The position numbers and the translations under genes are program-made. Shown here piece by piece: positions 27,109 to 36,760 of a stretch of 44,327 nucleotides of DNA. The first letter of the stretch is position 1. The number at the start of each line of letters is the position of its first letter. The stretch is from Laspinema sp. D2d. GTDB taxonomy: Bacteria > Cyanobacteriota > Cyanobacteriia > Cyanobacteriales > Laspinemataceae. The stretch is taken from the NCBI RefSeq assembly GCF_025370755.1, contig NZ_JAMXFC010000006.1, forward strand, positions 208,685-253,011, read 5' to 3'. The notes under the pieces were generated by a model. It searched no databases and was not told the DNA's origin. It was given only the letters and a program-made list of their open reading frames with translations.

Positions 27109-28998
27109 ATGTCAGATTCTACTTCCTTGCGCGATCGCTACTTCCAATTTATCGATACCATCGTAGATACAACCCTCAAAGGTAAAATTCGCTCCGTTGA
27201 GCAGGTCTATCAAATGCTGGTACAAGAGATTGCCAGTGGGACTGGAGAAATTTTTGAGCGATGCCTCGCCGATCGCCTCAGTACCACTCAATCTAAACTC
27301 GATCATGAAACCGATGAGTTGAAAGCCGCTAAAACCAGTCGCATTCACCGCGCATTACAAACCATCGAAAAACAATGGGAACGCTGGCAAAAGGAAAATC
27401 GCGTTAAAGATGCGATCGCCTCCGCCTCGGATCGCATTATGCAAGCGGAACCTAATACGCGCCTGTTTGCACTCCTGCGGGAAATTGACCCGAACCAGCC
27501 GGAAGTTCTCACCCTAGAACAACAGCGGCAACTCGCTAAAACCCTCACAGATCAACTCGATAGTATTGCCAATCCAGAACTGCACCTGGAAGTTTCACCG
27601 CTCGCCAAAGGACTGCAACAAGGCTTACAATCCTGGCAGCAGATTGAACCTCACCTGGTTAGTTGGATCTATGAACAAGGTAGAGGACAACTGGGATTTG
27701 GGGGAATACCGGGACAGAATGGACCTTGGGCATTATGGGCTAAACAAGTGAATCGGCCCTTTCCCCAAGCCCTATTTACAAGCCTTTCATTCAATCACTC
27801 TTTCCTCGACTTTCTCGATCGCCAACCTGATGCCAATGTGAGCGATTGGGTAGAATTAACCGTAATTTTGCAGAGTCTACAACGGGGGTTAGTGGTTTGG
27901 TTTGATAAAATGGTTTATGATTCCAAAGTTGGAGCAAAACTGTCGATTTCCACTTATTTAACCTTTGCCCTGATTTGGTCTCAATTAGCCAATGCGGTCC
28001 ATCAGAGCACCCGCTTCAATTCCATGACTCGGGAACACTTGACGAATGCTTGTTTTCAGGTGACATTACAGATTTTACGAGCCTTTTCTCAACGGGATTA
28101 TTTTCCCCTGTATGGGGGAATATTTGCGGCCTTTACCGGGGAGTATCTTCGCGGTGCCCTGCAATATTTGAATGAACCCTTGCGACGGGTAGAGGGGACT
28201 CAGGAAAAGGCGCGGATTTTGACTTTGCTGGGTTATTCGATGCGGGCAATGGGAAATTTTGAGCGTTCTATTGCCTTTCATCAACAAGCCCTAGATATTG
28301 CTCGGGAAGCGGGCGATCGCCGCTGTGAAATTGCCAATCTCAATCATATCAGCCGCAGTTATGTGGGGCAAAAAAATTATGCGTTGGCGATTGATTGTAG
28401 TCAGCGGGCTTTAATCGGAGCTCGGCAAGAGGGAGAACGATTAGGTGAGGCGAATGCTTTAGCGAATCTGGGGTTTAGTGAGGTGTTTCAAGCCCGGGAA
28501 CAGGGAGAATTGGAACCCGAGGTGTATGAGGGAGCGATTCATTATTTGGAACAAGGATTACAGCTTTCAGAGAAGTTAGCCGATCGCCAAAGTCAAGCCT
28601 TATGCCGCAGTAGTTTGGGGATTGCTTATGTGGCGATCGGCGAGTATGCAAAGGCGATCGCTAACTTATTGAAAGGATGGGAATCCGCTCAAATTTCTGG
28701 TGACCTTTACCTTCAGGGATTGAACTTAGCCTATTTAGCCCAAGCTCACTATCGTCAGCAAAATCTGGAATCTACCCTTTATTTTGGCGGGTTGGGAATG
28801 TATCTCTTGGAGCAAATTGAGGCCCAAGAATGGCGGCAAAGTGCGGGCTTACTCTCGATTATCCAAGGGCAAATGGGGGCGGAGGTCTTTGCCGGTTTGC
28901 TCGAACAACATCGCCCCCGAATTATACCAGCGATCGGGGTCGATGGATACGATCATATTTTTCAGTTGTTAGAAGAGTATCAGCGATCGCTCGAATAA
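27109..28998 (+). CDS. TPR-repeat protein
   Basis: 629 aa, cytoplasmic by appearance with no signal peptide. The N-terminal 180 residues are helical and charged (FQFIDTIVDTTLKGKIRSVEQ). A middle part (about 180-355) contains tryptophan-rich segments (QLGFGGIPGQNGPWALW). From about 362 to 590 several tetratricopeptide repeats are visible (ARILTLLGYSMRAMGNFERSI, ANLNHISRSYVGQKNYALAI, SQALCRSSLGIAYVAIGEYA). TPR domains serve as protein-binding scaffolds. The partner is unknown. The N-terminal two-thirds resemble no family that I recognise. Neighbours are the two PVRALW paralogues, with no evident operon. Confidence 0.85.
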   Translation: MSDSTSLRDRYFQFIDTIVDTTLKGKIRSVEQVYQMLVQEIASGTGEIFERCLADRLSTTQSKLDHETDELKAAKTSRIHRALQTIEKQWERWQKENRVKDAIASASDRIMQAEPNTRLFALLREIDPNQPEVLTLEQQRQLAKTLTDQLDSIANPELHLEVSPLAKGLQQGLQSWQQIEPHLVSWIYEQGRGQLGFGGIPGQNGPWALWAKQVNRPFPQALFTSLSFNHSFLDFLDRQPDANVSDWVELTVILQSLQRGLVVWFDKMVYDSKVGAKLSISTYLTFALIWSQLANAVHQSTRFNSMTREHLTNACFQVTLQILRAFSQRDYFPLYGGIFAAFTGEYLRGALQYLNEPLRRVEGTQEKARILTLLGYSMRAMGNFERSIAFHQQALDIAREAGDRRCEIANLNHISRSYVGQKNYALAIDCSQRALIGARQEGERLGEANALANLGFSEVFQAREQGELEPEVYEGAIHYLEQGLQLSEKLADRQSQALCRSSLGIAYVAIGEYAKAIANLLKGWESAQISGDLYLQGLNLAYLAQAHYRQQNLESTLYFGGLGMYLLEQIEAQEWRQSAGLLSIIQGQMGAEVFAGLLEQHRPRIIPAIGVDGYDHIFQLLEEYQRSLE

Positions 28999-29171
28999 TT
29001 GCTCCGTTCCATCCCTGTTATATCCCATTTCCCGTGGTTTATCTTTTTGGGAATTGGACTCGGATGAAACCAGGAGGAAGTGTGAAGGGCTCTCTTCTCA
29101 CTTCCTCTGCCGATGTTTGAGATCGGGTCCGTCTTGACTCGTTTTCTCATCCATGTTCTTCTCAGAAGAGA

Positions 29172-29780
29172 TTACGGTTCTACTGTCACTGGAGTTCCCA
29201 CTTCTACCTGAGCATATAAGGACAAAATATCCTGATTTCGCATTCGGACGCAACCATGAGAAACCGCCTCTCCAATGAGTTCTTCATTGGGAGTACCATG
29301 AAACCCAATTAAATCTTTTCCGTCTGTCCAAAACCCAATCCATCTTGCCCCTAAAGGATTATCTGGCCCTGGATAAACTAACTCACCTGTCCAAGGGTGC
29401 TCCCAGATTGGATTCCGTTGCATTTGCATGACTTCATATTGGCCCGTAGGGGTTTCCCATCCTTCCTTGCCCACAGCGATCGGATAACTGGTTTGCACGC
29501 GATCGTTGCGATAAACATAAACGCGACGTTCGCTCAAACGAATGACTAAATGAACTCCCTCAGTCACCCTTTCAGGATACACTTCCTGCTCAAAAGGAAT
29601 AAATTTAGAATATTCTCCTAACGGAGGTAACTCAGGGTCTAAAACCGGCAACCATTCTAAATCAGGAATTGAGAGATTTCCCACTGATATTTCTGCCGGG
29701 ACACCCATTCCCCACGCAAGGGAGGGCATTGACAGGAATAAAACAGCGGCACTGACGGTAAGGCGCATAAACTTTAACAA
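29172..29780 (-). CDS. L,D-transpeptidase (YkuD family), exported
   Basis: About 202 aa from TTG at 29780, chosen because aaggag lies eight bases upstream; the frame extends to 29840, and ATG at 29768 is another option. An N-terminal signal peptide (MRLTVSAAVLFLSMPSLAWG) targets the periplasm. The YkuD domain has IRLSERRVYVYRNDRV, YPIAVGKEGWETPTGQYEV, and the catalytic SHGCVRMRN with the nucleophilic Cys at about residue 177 and the preceding His. It probably makes 3-3 crosslinks in peptidoglycan or anchors lipoproteins. It is transcribed opposite to the flanking genes. Confidence 0.92.
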   Translation of the reverse strand: MLKFMRLTVSAAVLFLSMPSLAWGMGVPAEISVGNLSIPDLEWLPVLDPELPPLGEYSKFIPFEQEVYPERVTEGVHLVIRLSERRVYVYRNDRVQTSYPIAVGKEGWETPTGQYEVMQMQRNPIWEHPWTGELVYPGPDNPLGARWIGFWTDGKDLIGFHGTPNEELIGEAVSHGCVRMRNQDILSLYAQVEVGTPVTVEP

Positions 29781-30095
29781 TAGAACTTCTCCTTGCACCA
29801 TTCCTTTATCTTTAATTCCTAACAAACCCTGACTACACATTTCCAGAAAAACTGATATTATTTTATTCTATAGCTTGACTTGATTCGAGTTCAAGCCTCA
29901 ATCCCTCGGATCTAAAATAACCCATCTCTATTGAGGCTAGGGGGCCAACCTCTACCTATTGGTAGATGAAAGCTCCAGCATCGGACGGGTATGATCATGC
30001 CAGGGTTCCGGTAATAGCAGCAATGGGTGTGTAGATCTGATCGCGAGGTCTCCATCAAAATCTCGTTAATTAAATCGTGTTGAAGTGAGGATGTC

Positions 30096-30689
30096 ATGCG
30101 GATGAAAAACATGAAAGTCTTAACGGGTACAATGTTGACCCTGATACTCTCGGGAGTATCGGTCTCTCCAGCATTGTCTCGGCCAGTCACTCCAATGGGG
30201 GAGGGGCAAGTTATTAGCCAAACTAACCCCAGTATGGTCCGAGGTACCATTCAAAGCATTCGTAACAATCAAGTGAGCATTCGTCTCCCCAATGGCGAAA
30301 CTCAGATCGTCGAGATTTCTGAAAATGACAGAAACCGCCTCGGGTTGCTCCCCGGAATGGAAATCGAGGTTGTGTTAGATGAGACAATGATGATCGGGAC
30401 ACAAGTTACGGTTCTCAATCCCGATAATAGCGTCACCACCACAACCACCTCAACCACCACAACTACCACCCCGACTGCACCCCGGACCATTCGGGTTGCG
30501 GGTGATGTCGTTTCTTGTGAAGACACCACCTTACAAGTTCGGCTTCCCGATGGCGGCATCCGCACTTATATGGTGAGTCGTGATGTTTGTACTCAAGCGG
30601 TTATGACTCCCGGTCGTCGGATTGAATTCGACGTTGACGATCGCAACATGGTCTCCAACATTCAGCAACCTGTACGCGCCCTTTGGTAA
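30096..30689 (+). CDS. Secreted protein with duplicated domain and PVRALW tail (paralogue 2)
   Basis: 197 aa. Signal peptide (residues 1 to about 29, MKVLTGTMLTLILSGVSVSPALS). Two copies of the small beta domain: about 47-108 (GTIQSIRNNQVSIRLPNGE, LGLLPGMEIEV) and about 131-189 (LQVRLPDGG, MTPGRRIEFDV), joined by a threonine-only linker (TTTTTSTTTTTT). The chain ends QQPVRALW, exactly as in the protein at 26285. Paralogue 1 has a single domain and a Pro-rich linker instead. Function is unknown; probably a soluble periplasmic or surface protein. A T-tailed terminator follows. Confidence 0.82.
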   Translation: MRMKNMKVLTGTMLTLILSGVSVSPALSRPVTPMGEGQVISQTNPSMVRGTIQSIRNNQVSIRLPNGETQIVEISENDRNRLGLLPGMEIEVVLDETMMIGTQVTVLNPDNSVTTTTTSTTTTTTPTAPRTIRVAGDVVSCEDTTLQVRLPDGGIRTYMVSRDVCTQAVMTPGRRIEFDVDDRNMVSNIQQPVRALW

Positions 30690-30745
30690 ATCAAATCAGT
30701 GGTGAATCTTCTGAGCTAGAACGGTTCAATTAAAACGGTAAACTT

Positions 30746-30782
30746 AAGTGATGTCCCGGGTACAAGGGGCATCACTTTTTAT
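30746..30782 (+). terminator. Rho-independent terminator
   Basis: aagtgatgtccc (30746-30757) pairs with ggggcatcactt (30766-30777) with one wobble, followed by a T run (cttttta). It ends the 30096 gene. Confidence 0.85.
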
Positions 30783-30860
30783 TAAAAACCTCTTCCCCAA
30801 TTACACTCCCCTTGACTCCCCACCGCCTCACTTCACTTGAGCGTGAACCCAATCTCACTT

Positions 30861-31035
30861 CTCCCCCATCTCCCCCATCCTCCCCATCTCCCCCATCCTC
30901 CCCATCTCCCCCATCCTCCCCATCTCCCCTATCCTCCCCATCTCCCCCATCCTCCCCATCTCCCCCATCCTCCCCATCTCCCCCATCCTCCCCATCCTCC
31001 CCATCCTCCCCATCTCCCCAATCCCCCCATCCCCA
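30861..31035. repeat. 18-bp C-rich minisatellite
   Basis: About nine near-perfect copies of ccccatctcccccatcct and shorter variants fill 30861-31035, in the gap between the terminator and the stop of the SGNH-like lipoprotein gene. All six frames are open but low-complexity (Ser/Pro or Gly/Asp/Glu), which makes false long frames. It lies outside any supported gene. Confidence 0.9.
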
Positions 31036-31037
31036 AA

Positions 31038-32495
31038 CTACCGCCCTCTCGGCCACGGAATATTCGGATCCACGGCCAGGGAACGAGCCACCGCAGCCGC
31101 CCCCAACTGATTCAAATGACTAGGATCCTCAAAATACTCATTCCGATTTAGTCCTCGGATCGTGGACAGATCCCGCCAGAGAAACGCTTGAGCGCTCATG
31201 CGGCGCATATACTGGCGGAACTCGACCTCGACGCTGCTGCGGGTGGCATCTAAATAATCATCAGTCAGGGGTAGATTAACAATGACTAACGGAATTTGAC
31301 GCGATCGCGCAAACGCTGCTACAGACTGTAACGCCGAACCCTGAATGCCGCCCAATTGAAAATTTGCATAATCCCTATCATAGCGACCGTCAACCCGCGA
31401 CTGTTGACGATAGTAGCTTCTAGGATTGAAGCGAGTCGCCACCGGGAGGAAGCCGTAGGCATCAATCGCTACACCTAAAGGACTCAATCGACGGACCCCT
31501 GTAGCGATCGTCGATGAATTCCTGTTTCCGGACCTAATGAAACATTGTGGAGAATCCAAACAGACCACTGTTCTACTAGGATTCTGAGCAAAGTCCGGAC
31601 CCAGGTCATCAGAAGGAGAGTCCTTCCCCACCCTAGAATCAGAAAAAGCGTGAAAACTTATGGGTTGAAACTGGTATTCTTCCGGGGAGGAAGAGGCGAT
31701 CGCCTCCTGTGGGGCAATCCCCAAACTCAACTGCGGACGCACCCCAGATGCTAACCGCTGATATCCCGGAGACTGGACAATTTCGGTATAGGTGCGATCG
31801 ACCCGTCCACTATTAAACGCCCGGACCCCATCCGCCCAGAGAATCATTCGCGGCAAATGCTCAGGCCCCAACAGTTCCTGTAACTGAAACCGCACCACCT
31901 GGGCCGTGGCCCCGTGAATCCCAAAATTAAACACCCTCAGTCCTGATAACCCCCTAGCCTCCAATCCTTGGCGGAGGATACGCGGATCAACCCCCTGGAC
32001 CGCCCGAGAACTCCCGACAATCAAAATATCAGGTCGTCCCATCGCCTCAATGTACGATAGATAGAGTCCCAATTGCTCATCAAGGACCTCACTATTAAAC
32101 GTGGGATAGTTCAGGCGAGAACTCACCGTCGCTTGTTGCTGGCTGTACATCAGATAGCGCATATATTCCGCGACCTTTTTCTGAGCAAACGCCCTGCGGG
32201 GATTCGTCGGGGGCACCGACTGCATCCAGTAGATTGCTTGCAGCCACTGTTTTGAAACTTCATCCCACTGCGCAGGAGAACGGGCCGTTTGTGCAAGGTT
32301 CGCGGCATTTGTTGCGTATTTAATCGCCTCCGCAAACGGCTCAACAGCCCCTTGGGCGACTGGGACTTGAGCTACTGCTGAGGGTGAAGCGAAAGAGCCG
32401 GTTGAACGGGGCGTAACCCTTTGGGAACAGCCCCCGATTAGGGCCAGAAGCGAGATAGCCGGAATAAACTTTAGAAAAAACTGAAATCTAGGCAT
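31038..32495 (-). CDS. Lipoprotein with W-x6-W module and SGNH-like (DUF1574-type) domain
   Basis: 485 aa. The signal peptide ends in a lipobox (LLALIGGC, C23), so the protein is anchored to the membrane facing out. Residues 53-121 are one copy of the shared helical module (FAEAIKYATNAANLAQTARS, QWDEVSKQW, WMQSVPP, AQKKVAEY). From about 125 an SGNH-hydrolase-like fold follows: DILIVGSSRAVQG (block I-type serine), VFNFGIHGATAQVV, and a late DPSHLNQLG that gives the Asp/His pair. Such domains act on acyl groups of surface glycans, but the substrate is unknown. It lies 135 bp downstream of the M48 protease gene on the same strand. Its 3' end meets the minisatellite. Confidence 0.85.
   Translation of the reverse strand: MPRFQFFLKFIPAISLLALIGGCSQRVTPRSTGSFASPSAVAQVPVAQGAVEPFAEAIKYATNAANLAQTARSPAQWDEVSKQWLQAIYWMQSVPPTNPRRAFAQKKVAEYMRYLMYSQQQATVSSRLNYPTFNSEVLDEQLGLYLSYIEAMGRPDILIVGSSRAVQGVDPRILRQGLEARGLSGLRVFNFGIHGATAQVVRFQLQELLGPEHLPRMILWADGVRAFNSGRVDRTYTEIVQSPGYQRLASGVRPQLSLGIAPQEAIASSSPEEYQFQPISFHAFSDSRVGKDSPSDDLGPDFAQNPSRTVVCLDSPQCFIRSGNRNSSTIATGVRRLSPLGVAIDAYGFLPVATRFNPRSYYRQQSRVDGRYDRDYANFQLGGIQGSALQSVAAFARSRQIPLVIVNLPLTDDYLDATRSSVEVEFRQYMRRMSAQAFLWRDLSTIRGLNRNEYFEDPSHLNQLGAAAVARSLAVDPNIPWPRGR
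32133..32339 (-). other. W-x6-W module copy 1 (SGNH-like lipoprotein)
   Basis: Encodes residues 53-121 of the lipoprotein. See the findings for the family comparison. Confidence 0.8.
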
Positions 32496-32630
32496 GAATT
32501 CGATATAAAAGTTCGATGCCGGATGGCTAGAAGTGCTGAGTGAGCGATCGATGAATATCTGATGAGGGTCTCATCAGATCTATGATAAACGTCCCCTTTC
32601 TCAACCGCAGGCGATCGCCCTTTGCTGCAC

Positions 32631-33596
32631 CTACTCCCCCTTAATCCGATTAATTTCCTGCTGTAACTCCTCAATTTGACGGCGCAATCGCTCCGCTTCC
32701 TGTTCTGCAGGAGACTCCGGTCTAACCTCTACGGACCCTTGCGCACCCCCTCGCGGATAATTTCCCCGCTTAATTTCCCCATACTCCGCAGAACTCGCCC
32801 AAGCTTGTAAATAGCTCACTCGTTCCACGGTAAAGGGATGGGTTAGAAAAACCCCCTGGGAAACGTTGTTATAAAGAAAAAATTTATAAACTTGATTGAG
32901 TCCATCCTCATCTAATTCTTGATAGCGCTGGGCTTGGCGGGTAAACTCCTCTAAGCTGCATTCATGAGCATAGCGGGTAGACCCCCCGGCCATTTTCATC
33001 ATGGTCTGCATCACCGGCCTAGTATCATCCATCACCAACATCGCCGCCCGATCTGCCGAGAGTTCCGCTTTTCGCAACCATTCATAAAATGCCAAAATCA
33101 AGCCGGTACTGAGGATGCGGCTAAACCCCATCGTCAAATCTGCCAGACTGAAAACCGCCATAATTGCCCAACTCGCCATCTGAATCAAGGTGGTGTGACC
33201 ACATTTGATATGTCCCAGTTCATGGGCGATAACCGAGCGAATTTCGTCCTCACTCATCAAGTCAATTAACCCTGTATTTAAGACAATGTAGGGCAGATCT
33301 TGTCCGAGGGCGTAAGCATTGACCACGGGGGCCTGAGAGACAAACAACGTGGGTTCGGGATAAATATCTAAATCCCGAATACATTCTCGAAAGATTCCAT
33401 AGAGGGTTGAATATTGCCGAGGACCCACTTGGATACTATTGCCCATCATATAGACATACTGGGGACGCTCCACGAGAAATTCTACAAACTTGCGGGCCAC
33501 CAAATCAAATCCAGGGACCCGACGTAAGGTTTGTTCGGCTTCGCGATCCAAGGGATGGCGAAAGGCTTCGCTCGAAATTCCAGTATAGGTAGGCAT
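32631..33596 (-). CDS. M48 family metalloprotease
   Basis: 321 aa from the chosen ATG at 33596. The Zn-binding motif is VIAHELGHIKCGH, with a second glutamate in the following helical stretch (AELSADRAAMLVM). A hydrophobic segment (MASWAIMAVFSLADLTMGFSR) may be a membrane helix. ALGQDLPYIVLNTGLIDLM before the motif is typical of M48 (HtpX/BepA-like) proteins. A C-terminal coiled coil (ERLRRQIEELQQEINRIKG) ends the protein. Probably a membrane-linked quality-control protease. The frame extends to 33641, but the shorter start is preferred. It precedes the lipoprotein gene by 135 bp. Confidence 0.88.
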   Translation of the reverse strand: MPTYTGISSEAFRHPLDREAEQTLRRVPGFDLVARKFVEFLVERPQYVYMMGNSIQVGPRQYSTLYGIFRECIRDLDIYPEPTLFVSQAPVVNAYALGQDLPYIVLNTGLIDLMSEDEIRSVIAHELGHIKCGHTTLIQMASWAIMAVFSLADLTMGFSRILSTGLILAFYEWLRKAELSADRAAMLVMDDTRPVMQTMMKMAGGSTRYAHECSLEEFTRQAQRYQELDEDGLNQVYKFFLYNNVSQGVFLTHPFTVERVSYLQAWASSAEYGEIKRGNYPRGGAQGSVEVRPESPAEQEAERLRRQIEELQQEINRIKGE

Positions 33597-34091
33597 CGTT
33601 TTTTTATTCCCCCAGGAAATCATAGATTGGCGGCATGACAAAAGCGATCGCCTATCAACCGTCCCCTCTGTCTTGCCTCCATCAATTTTAGATTAATCCC
33701 TTTCAGCAAAGAACTCCGGGGTGCACTCATCCATCCATTAGGCTAACAAATCCGGTTTCTGGCCCTAATTTGTGACTTTCTTGGCAGAGATTTTATCAAG
33801 AAACCCGGTTGTCTTCCCCCGATTGTCCCCTCGAATTAGGACCCGATTGGTTTTCTCAAACTTGCTCAGGACTTACAGAACATAGGGTGTAGATAATAGA
33901 AGCAGGAGAGGAAAGACCTCTATCCCATCCGATAACATCCCCACGGACGCCCGTCAGTCGCGTTGAGTAGGTCAGCCCGGTGTGGCAACAGATTCCCTGG
34001 TCCCTGATTTGGAACCTAAATTGGCGGCTTTTTGTTTTCCCCGGTCAAGGAAGGCTGACCTGCTAAAAAAACTGATACGCTATATCTCTAA
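33597..34091. other. Divergent intergenic region with two repeat copies
   Basis: 495 bp between the M48 gene (minus) and the 34092 gene (plus). Copies of the dispersed repeat occur at 33748-33764 (aaatccggtttctggcc) and 33797-33810 (caagaaacccggtt), in opposite orientation and about 45 bp apart. The rest shows no gene. A promoter for the 34092 gene probably lies in the AT-rich stretch 34010-34090. Confidence 0.5.
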
Positions 34092-35006
34092 ATGCAAACC
34101 AATACCGCTTTTATAGAGTTGACAAACAATCAATTGCTAAACCCAAGCATGGTACATCCGATGGATGATATCGCCAATCAAGCTCGCCAGGGCAGCGTAT
34201 CGGCGATTATTCAAGTCCTGAATGAAAAACTGGCTCCTTCCGGCGTCAGAACCCGCGCCGTGTTTGCTGATGGCGTGTTGCAACTGCTATGCGAGGCGGG
34301 GAGTCCCGAACTCCTGGACCAATCTACTTTGGTCGATCGCATTCGACAGATTTTAGAGTCTTTGGCACCGCGCAATATTCGTCGAGTCCATATCAACAGC
34401 CGCCTGGTGCGAGAACAGCAGTTGTTGTGGTTGGAGGAAATTAACCGGGACCCCGAAAATCAACTCCTCTGGTCCCAACTGATTACCCTCAAAAAACCCA
34501 ATATCTTCAAACAAATGGGCCAAGAATTCAGTCGTCCAAAACCCCGCACTGACCCAGCTTTCCCCAAATCCCCCTATTCCCGTCAAGTCCGAGAAGAACG
34601 CCAATTTCGCCGGGGAATCCTCAATGGTTTGGGGGTTAGCTTGTTACTGGTGACTCTGGGTTTACTAATTTATAACTGGCCCCAAATTCAGGCCGGATTG
34701 AAGTCAGCTCAGTTTTCTCTGACTTCTGGCAATTCGGGAGAGTCATCCGAGGCTGTCTCCGATCGCGATGCCTTTGCAGAAGCGGTGCGATTAGCCATCC
34801 AAGCCGATGCTGAGGGGAAAGTGGCTCAAACTTCCTCGGAATGGTTGGTGATTGCCGCCAAGTGGGAACAGGCGTCGGTGTTGATGGCTTCAGTCCCAGC
34901 GGATCATCCCCGGTACAAAATCGCCCAAAACCGTACGGAACTCTATCGCAATTACAGCGAGGATGCCCAAACTCAAGGAGCTCTTTTACGTCGAGAGAAG
35001 CTTTGA
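34092..35006 (+). CDS. Membrane protein with shared N-terminal module and W-x6-W module
   Basis: 304 aa. Residues about 25-117 are the shared N-terminal module (ANQARQGSVSAIIQVLNEKL, GVRTRAVFADGVLQLLCEAG, LLWLEEI). A basic linker (140-175) and one membrane span (about 178-195, NGLGVSLLLVTLGLLIYNW) follow. Residues 227-297 are the W-x6-W module (FAEAVRLAIQADAEGKVAQT, EWLVIAAKW, LMASVPADHP, AQNRTELY). With positive residues before the span the N-terminus should be cytoplasmic and the C-module outside. Function is unknown. It is convergent with the MscS-type gene, and no T-tailed hairpin was found between them. Confidence 0.82.
   Translation: MQTNTAFIELTNNQLLNPSMVHPMDDIANQARQGSVSAIIQVLNEKLAPSGVRTRAVFADGVLQLLCEAGSPELLDQSTLVDRIRQILESLAPRNIRRVHINSRLVREQQLLWLEEINRDPENQLLWSQLITLKKPNIFKQMGQEFSRPKPRTDPAFPKSPYSRQVREERQFRRGILNGLGVSLLLVTLGLLIYNWPQIQAGLKSAQFSLTSGNSGESSEAVSDRDAFAEAVRLAIQADAEGKVAQTSSEWLVIAAKWEQASVLMASVPADHPRYKIAQNRTELYRNYSEDAQTQGALLRREKL
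34770..34982 (+). other. W-x6-W module copy 2 (34092 protein)
   Basis: Encodes residues 227-297, C-terminal to the membrane span. Confidence 0.8.
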
Positions 35007-35153
35007 TTCATCCTGTGGACTGGGGAATTCGAGTCCAGTTTTCTAAAAACTATGTTATCACGCTGATTTAAAGAGCGGGACAGTTTTAACTGGAAAATTC
35101 CCCTTGTCTGTAGGATCTGCGGTTGGTCCAATCCGGTCTTGATTTCTAGCGGT

Positions 35154-36635
35154 TTAAATTCCAAATAGAGTATTTAACCGTTTGCGAATCCAAATCAAGG
35201 GCTTTTCTTCCCCTTCAATTTCTTCATCCACCAGTAATCCTAAACTTTTGAGGGATTGTTGTCTTTCGGATAACTTTTCAGCAATGCGATCGGCTAAATT
35301 GCGATGGGTGACTAACAAGCGTTGTAAATCATTGCGATCGATTACAAATAAAATTGTATCTTCCAACGTTCTGACACTTGCCGAACGGGGAATCCCCATC
35401 AGTAAAGAAATTTCTCCAAAAAACTCACCGGCGTGCAGACTGGCAATATATTTTTGCAGTCGTTGGGAAAACACTTCAACGGAACCGGAGAGAATAATAT
35501 AAAAAGAATCCCCTGGGTCATTTTCGCGACAAATTAAGCGATCGCCTGGAAACAATTGGCGATATCCATACTCAATTAAGTGCAGCAATTCCATATCGCT
35601 ACAGGTTTCAAAATACGGCATTCGCCGCAGCAAATCTCTCAATGTCCAATTATTCGGAGATTTGGGAATTGATGGTTCTAGCTTCGGCGGAGGGTTTTCC
35701 GAAGGGGGAAGCATTTCTTGACTCGGGACCGTGGGAACTTGATGTTTAAACAGGGTCTTGAAGGAGTCGAGATTACGAATATGTAAATCTCGCTGAGGGA
35801 AGGGAATTTCAATGCCTCGCTGACGCAATTCACACTCAATTTGAAAATTCAAGGCACTTTTAATCGGTTCACTGTTTTCTGGTTCATCAATCCAGACTAA
35901 CAATTGAAAGTCTAACGCACTGTCTCCAAAGCCTTCAAACCAGACTTTAGGCGGTGGATCCGATAGCACTTGACGTTCTTTCCGCGCTGCGGTGAGGAGT
36001 GCTTCGGTGACTGAGGCAGGATCGGTCCCGTAGGCAATGCCAATGGGAATATGGAGGCGACATTTTGAGTCTTGATAACTCCAGTTAATAATATTATTTT
36101 CGACAAATCGGATATTAGGAACAATGACAAATACTCCATCGCGACTCCGCACAATGGTGGAACGAATGGAGATTTTTTCGACCGTTCCAAACAGATCATC
36201 GACTTGGATATAGTCGCCAACTTTAATGGGTTGTTCAAATAATAAAGTAATGCCGCTGATAAAATTACTGGCGAGATTTTGTAACCCAAAACCAATCCCA
36301 ATTCCTAAAACACCGGCAACAACCGTGAGGGAACTCAAGTCAATTCCGGTACTTTCAAGGACAATGAGAAAAGAGAGGGCACTGAGAAGATACCCCATGA
36401 CAGCAGCGATCGCCTCTCGGGTCCCGATGTGAAATTTTAAGCGCCCTAATAACCGGCGCTTAATCCATTCATTCACACTCCGGGAGATAAAATAGGCGAT
36501 CGCACTGAGTAATATCAGTTGAGCAAGGCGATTCAGGGAAAACTCATTCCCGCCGACTTTAAACAAATCTTTGGTAAAAATAGCACCGAAAACCGTCAGC
36601 AGTTGTCTTGTCTGCTGGATGATCCAATTTACCAT
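35154..36635 (-). CDS. MscS mechanosensitive channel with C-terminal cyclic-nucleotide-binding domain
   Basis: 493 aa. N-terminal membrane spans at about 33-51, 75-93 and 100-130, the last being the Gly/Ala-rich pore helix (VVAGVLGIGIGFGLQNLASNFISG). The MscS beta domain (about 130-200) reads IKVGDYIQVDDLFGTVEKISIRST and NNIINWS. After a proline-rich linker a cNMP-binding domain (about 335-460) carries SFYIILSGSVEVF and the phosphate-binding cassette FFGEISLLMGIPRSASVRT, so a cAMP or cGMP ligand could gate it. The channel releases solutes on hypo-osmotic shock. MscS with a cNMP domain is known in bacteria and especially cyanobacteria, and sensing of the nucleotide here is inferred from the motif. 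Confidence 0.93.
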   Translation of the reverse strand: MVNWIIQQTRQLLTVFGAIFTKDLFKVGGNEFSLNRLAQLILLSAIAYFISRSVNEWIKRRLLGRLKFHIGTREAIAAVMGYLLSALSFLIVLESTGIDLSSLTVVAGVLGIGIGFGLQNLASNFISGITLLFEQPIKVGDYIQVDDLFGTVEKISIRSTIVRSRDGVFVIVPNIRFVENNIINWSYQDSKCRLHIPIGIAYGTDPASVTEALLTAARKERQVLSDPPPKVWFEGFGDSALDFQLLVWIDEPENSEPIKSALNFQIECELRQRGIEIPFPQRDLHIRNLDSFKTLFKHQVPTVPSQEMLPPSENPPPKLEPSIPKSPNNWTLRDLLRRMPYFETCSDMELLHLIEYGYRQLFPGDRLICRENDPGDSFYIILSGSVEVFSQRLQKYIASLHAGEFFGEISLLMGIPRSASVRTLEDTILFVIDRNDLQRLLVTHRNLADRIAEKLSERQQSLKSLGLLVDEEIEGEEKPLIWIRKRLNTLFGI

Positions 36636-36760
36636 GAAGCTAAACCGCCTCGCCGAAATTTCATGTTTGATTTAAGCTCAGTCGTCAGAGAGAATTTCTC
36701 TAGTCTTAAGGGCAGGGGCGGGGTGAACATCTCCCCAATTTGGGAACAAATTGGATCACA

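Noticed and set aside
30772-31151. Long Ser/Pro and Gly/Asp frames at the minisatellite
   Set aside because: Low-complexity repeat translation in all frames; no real protein sequence.
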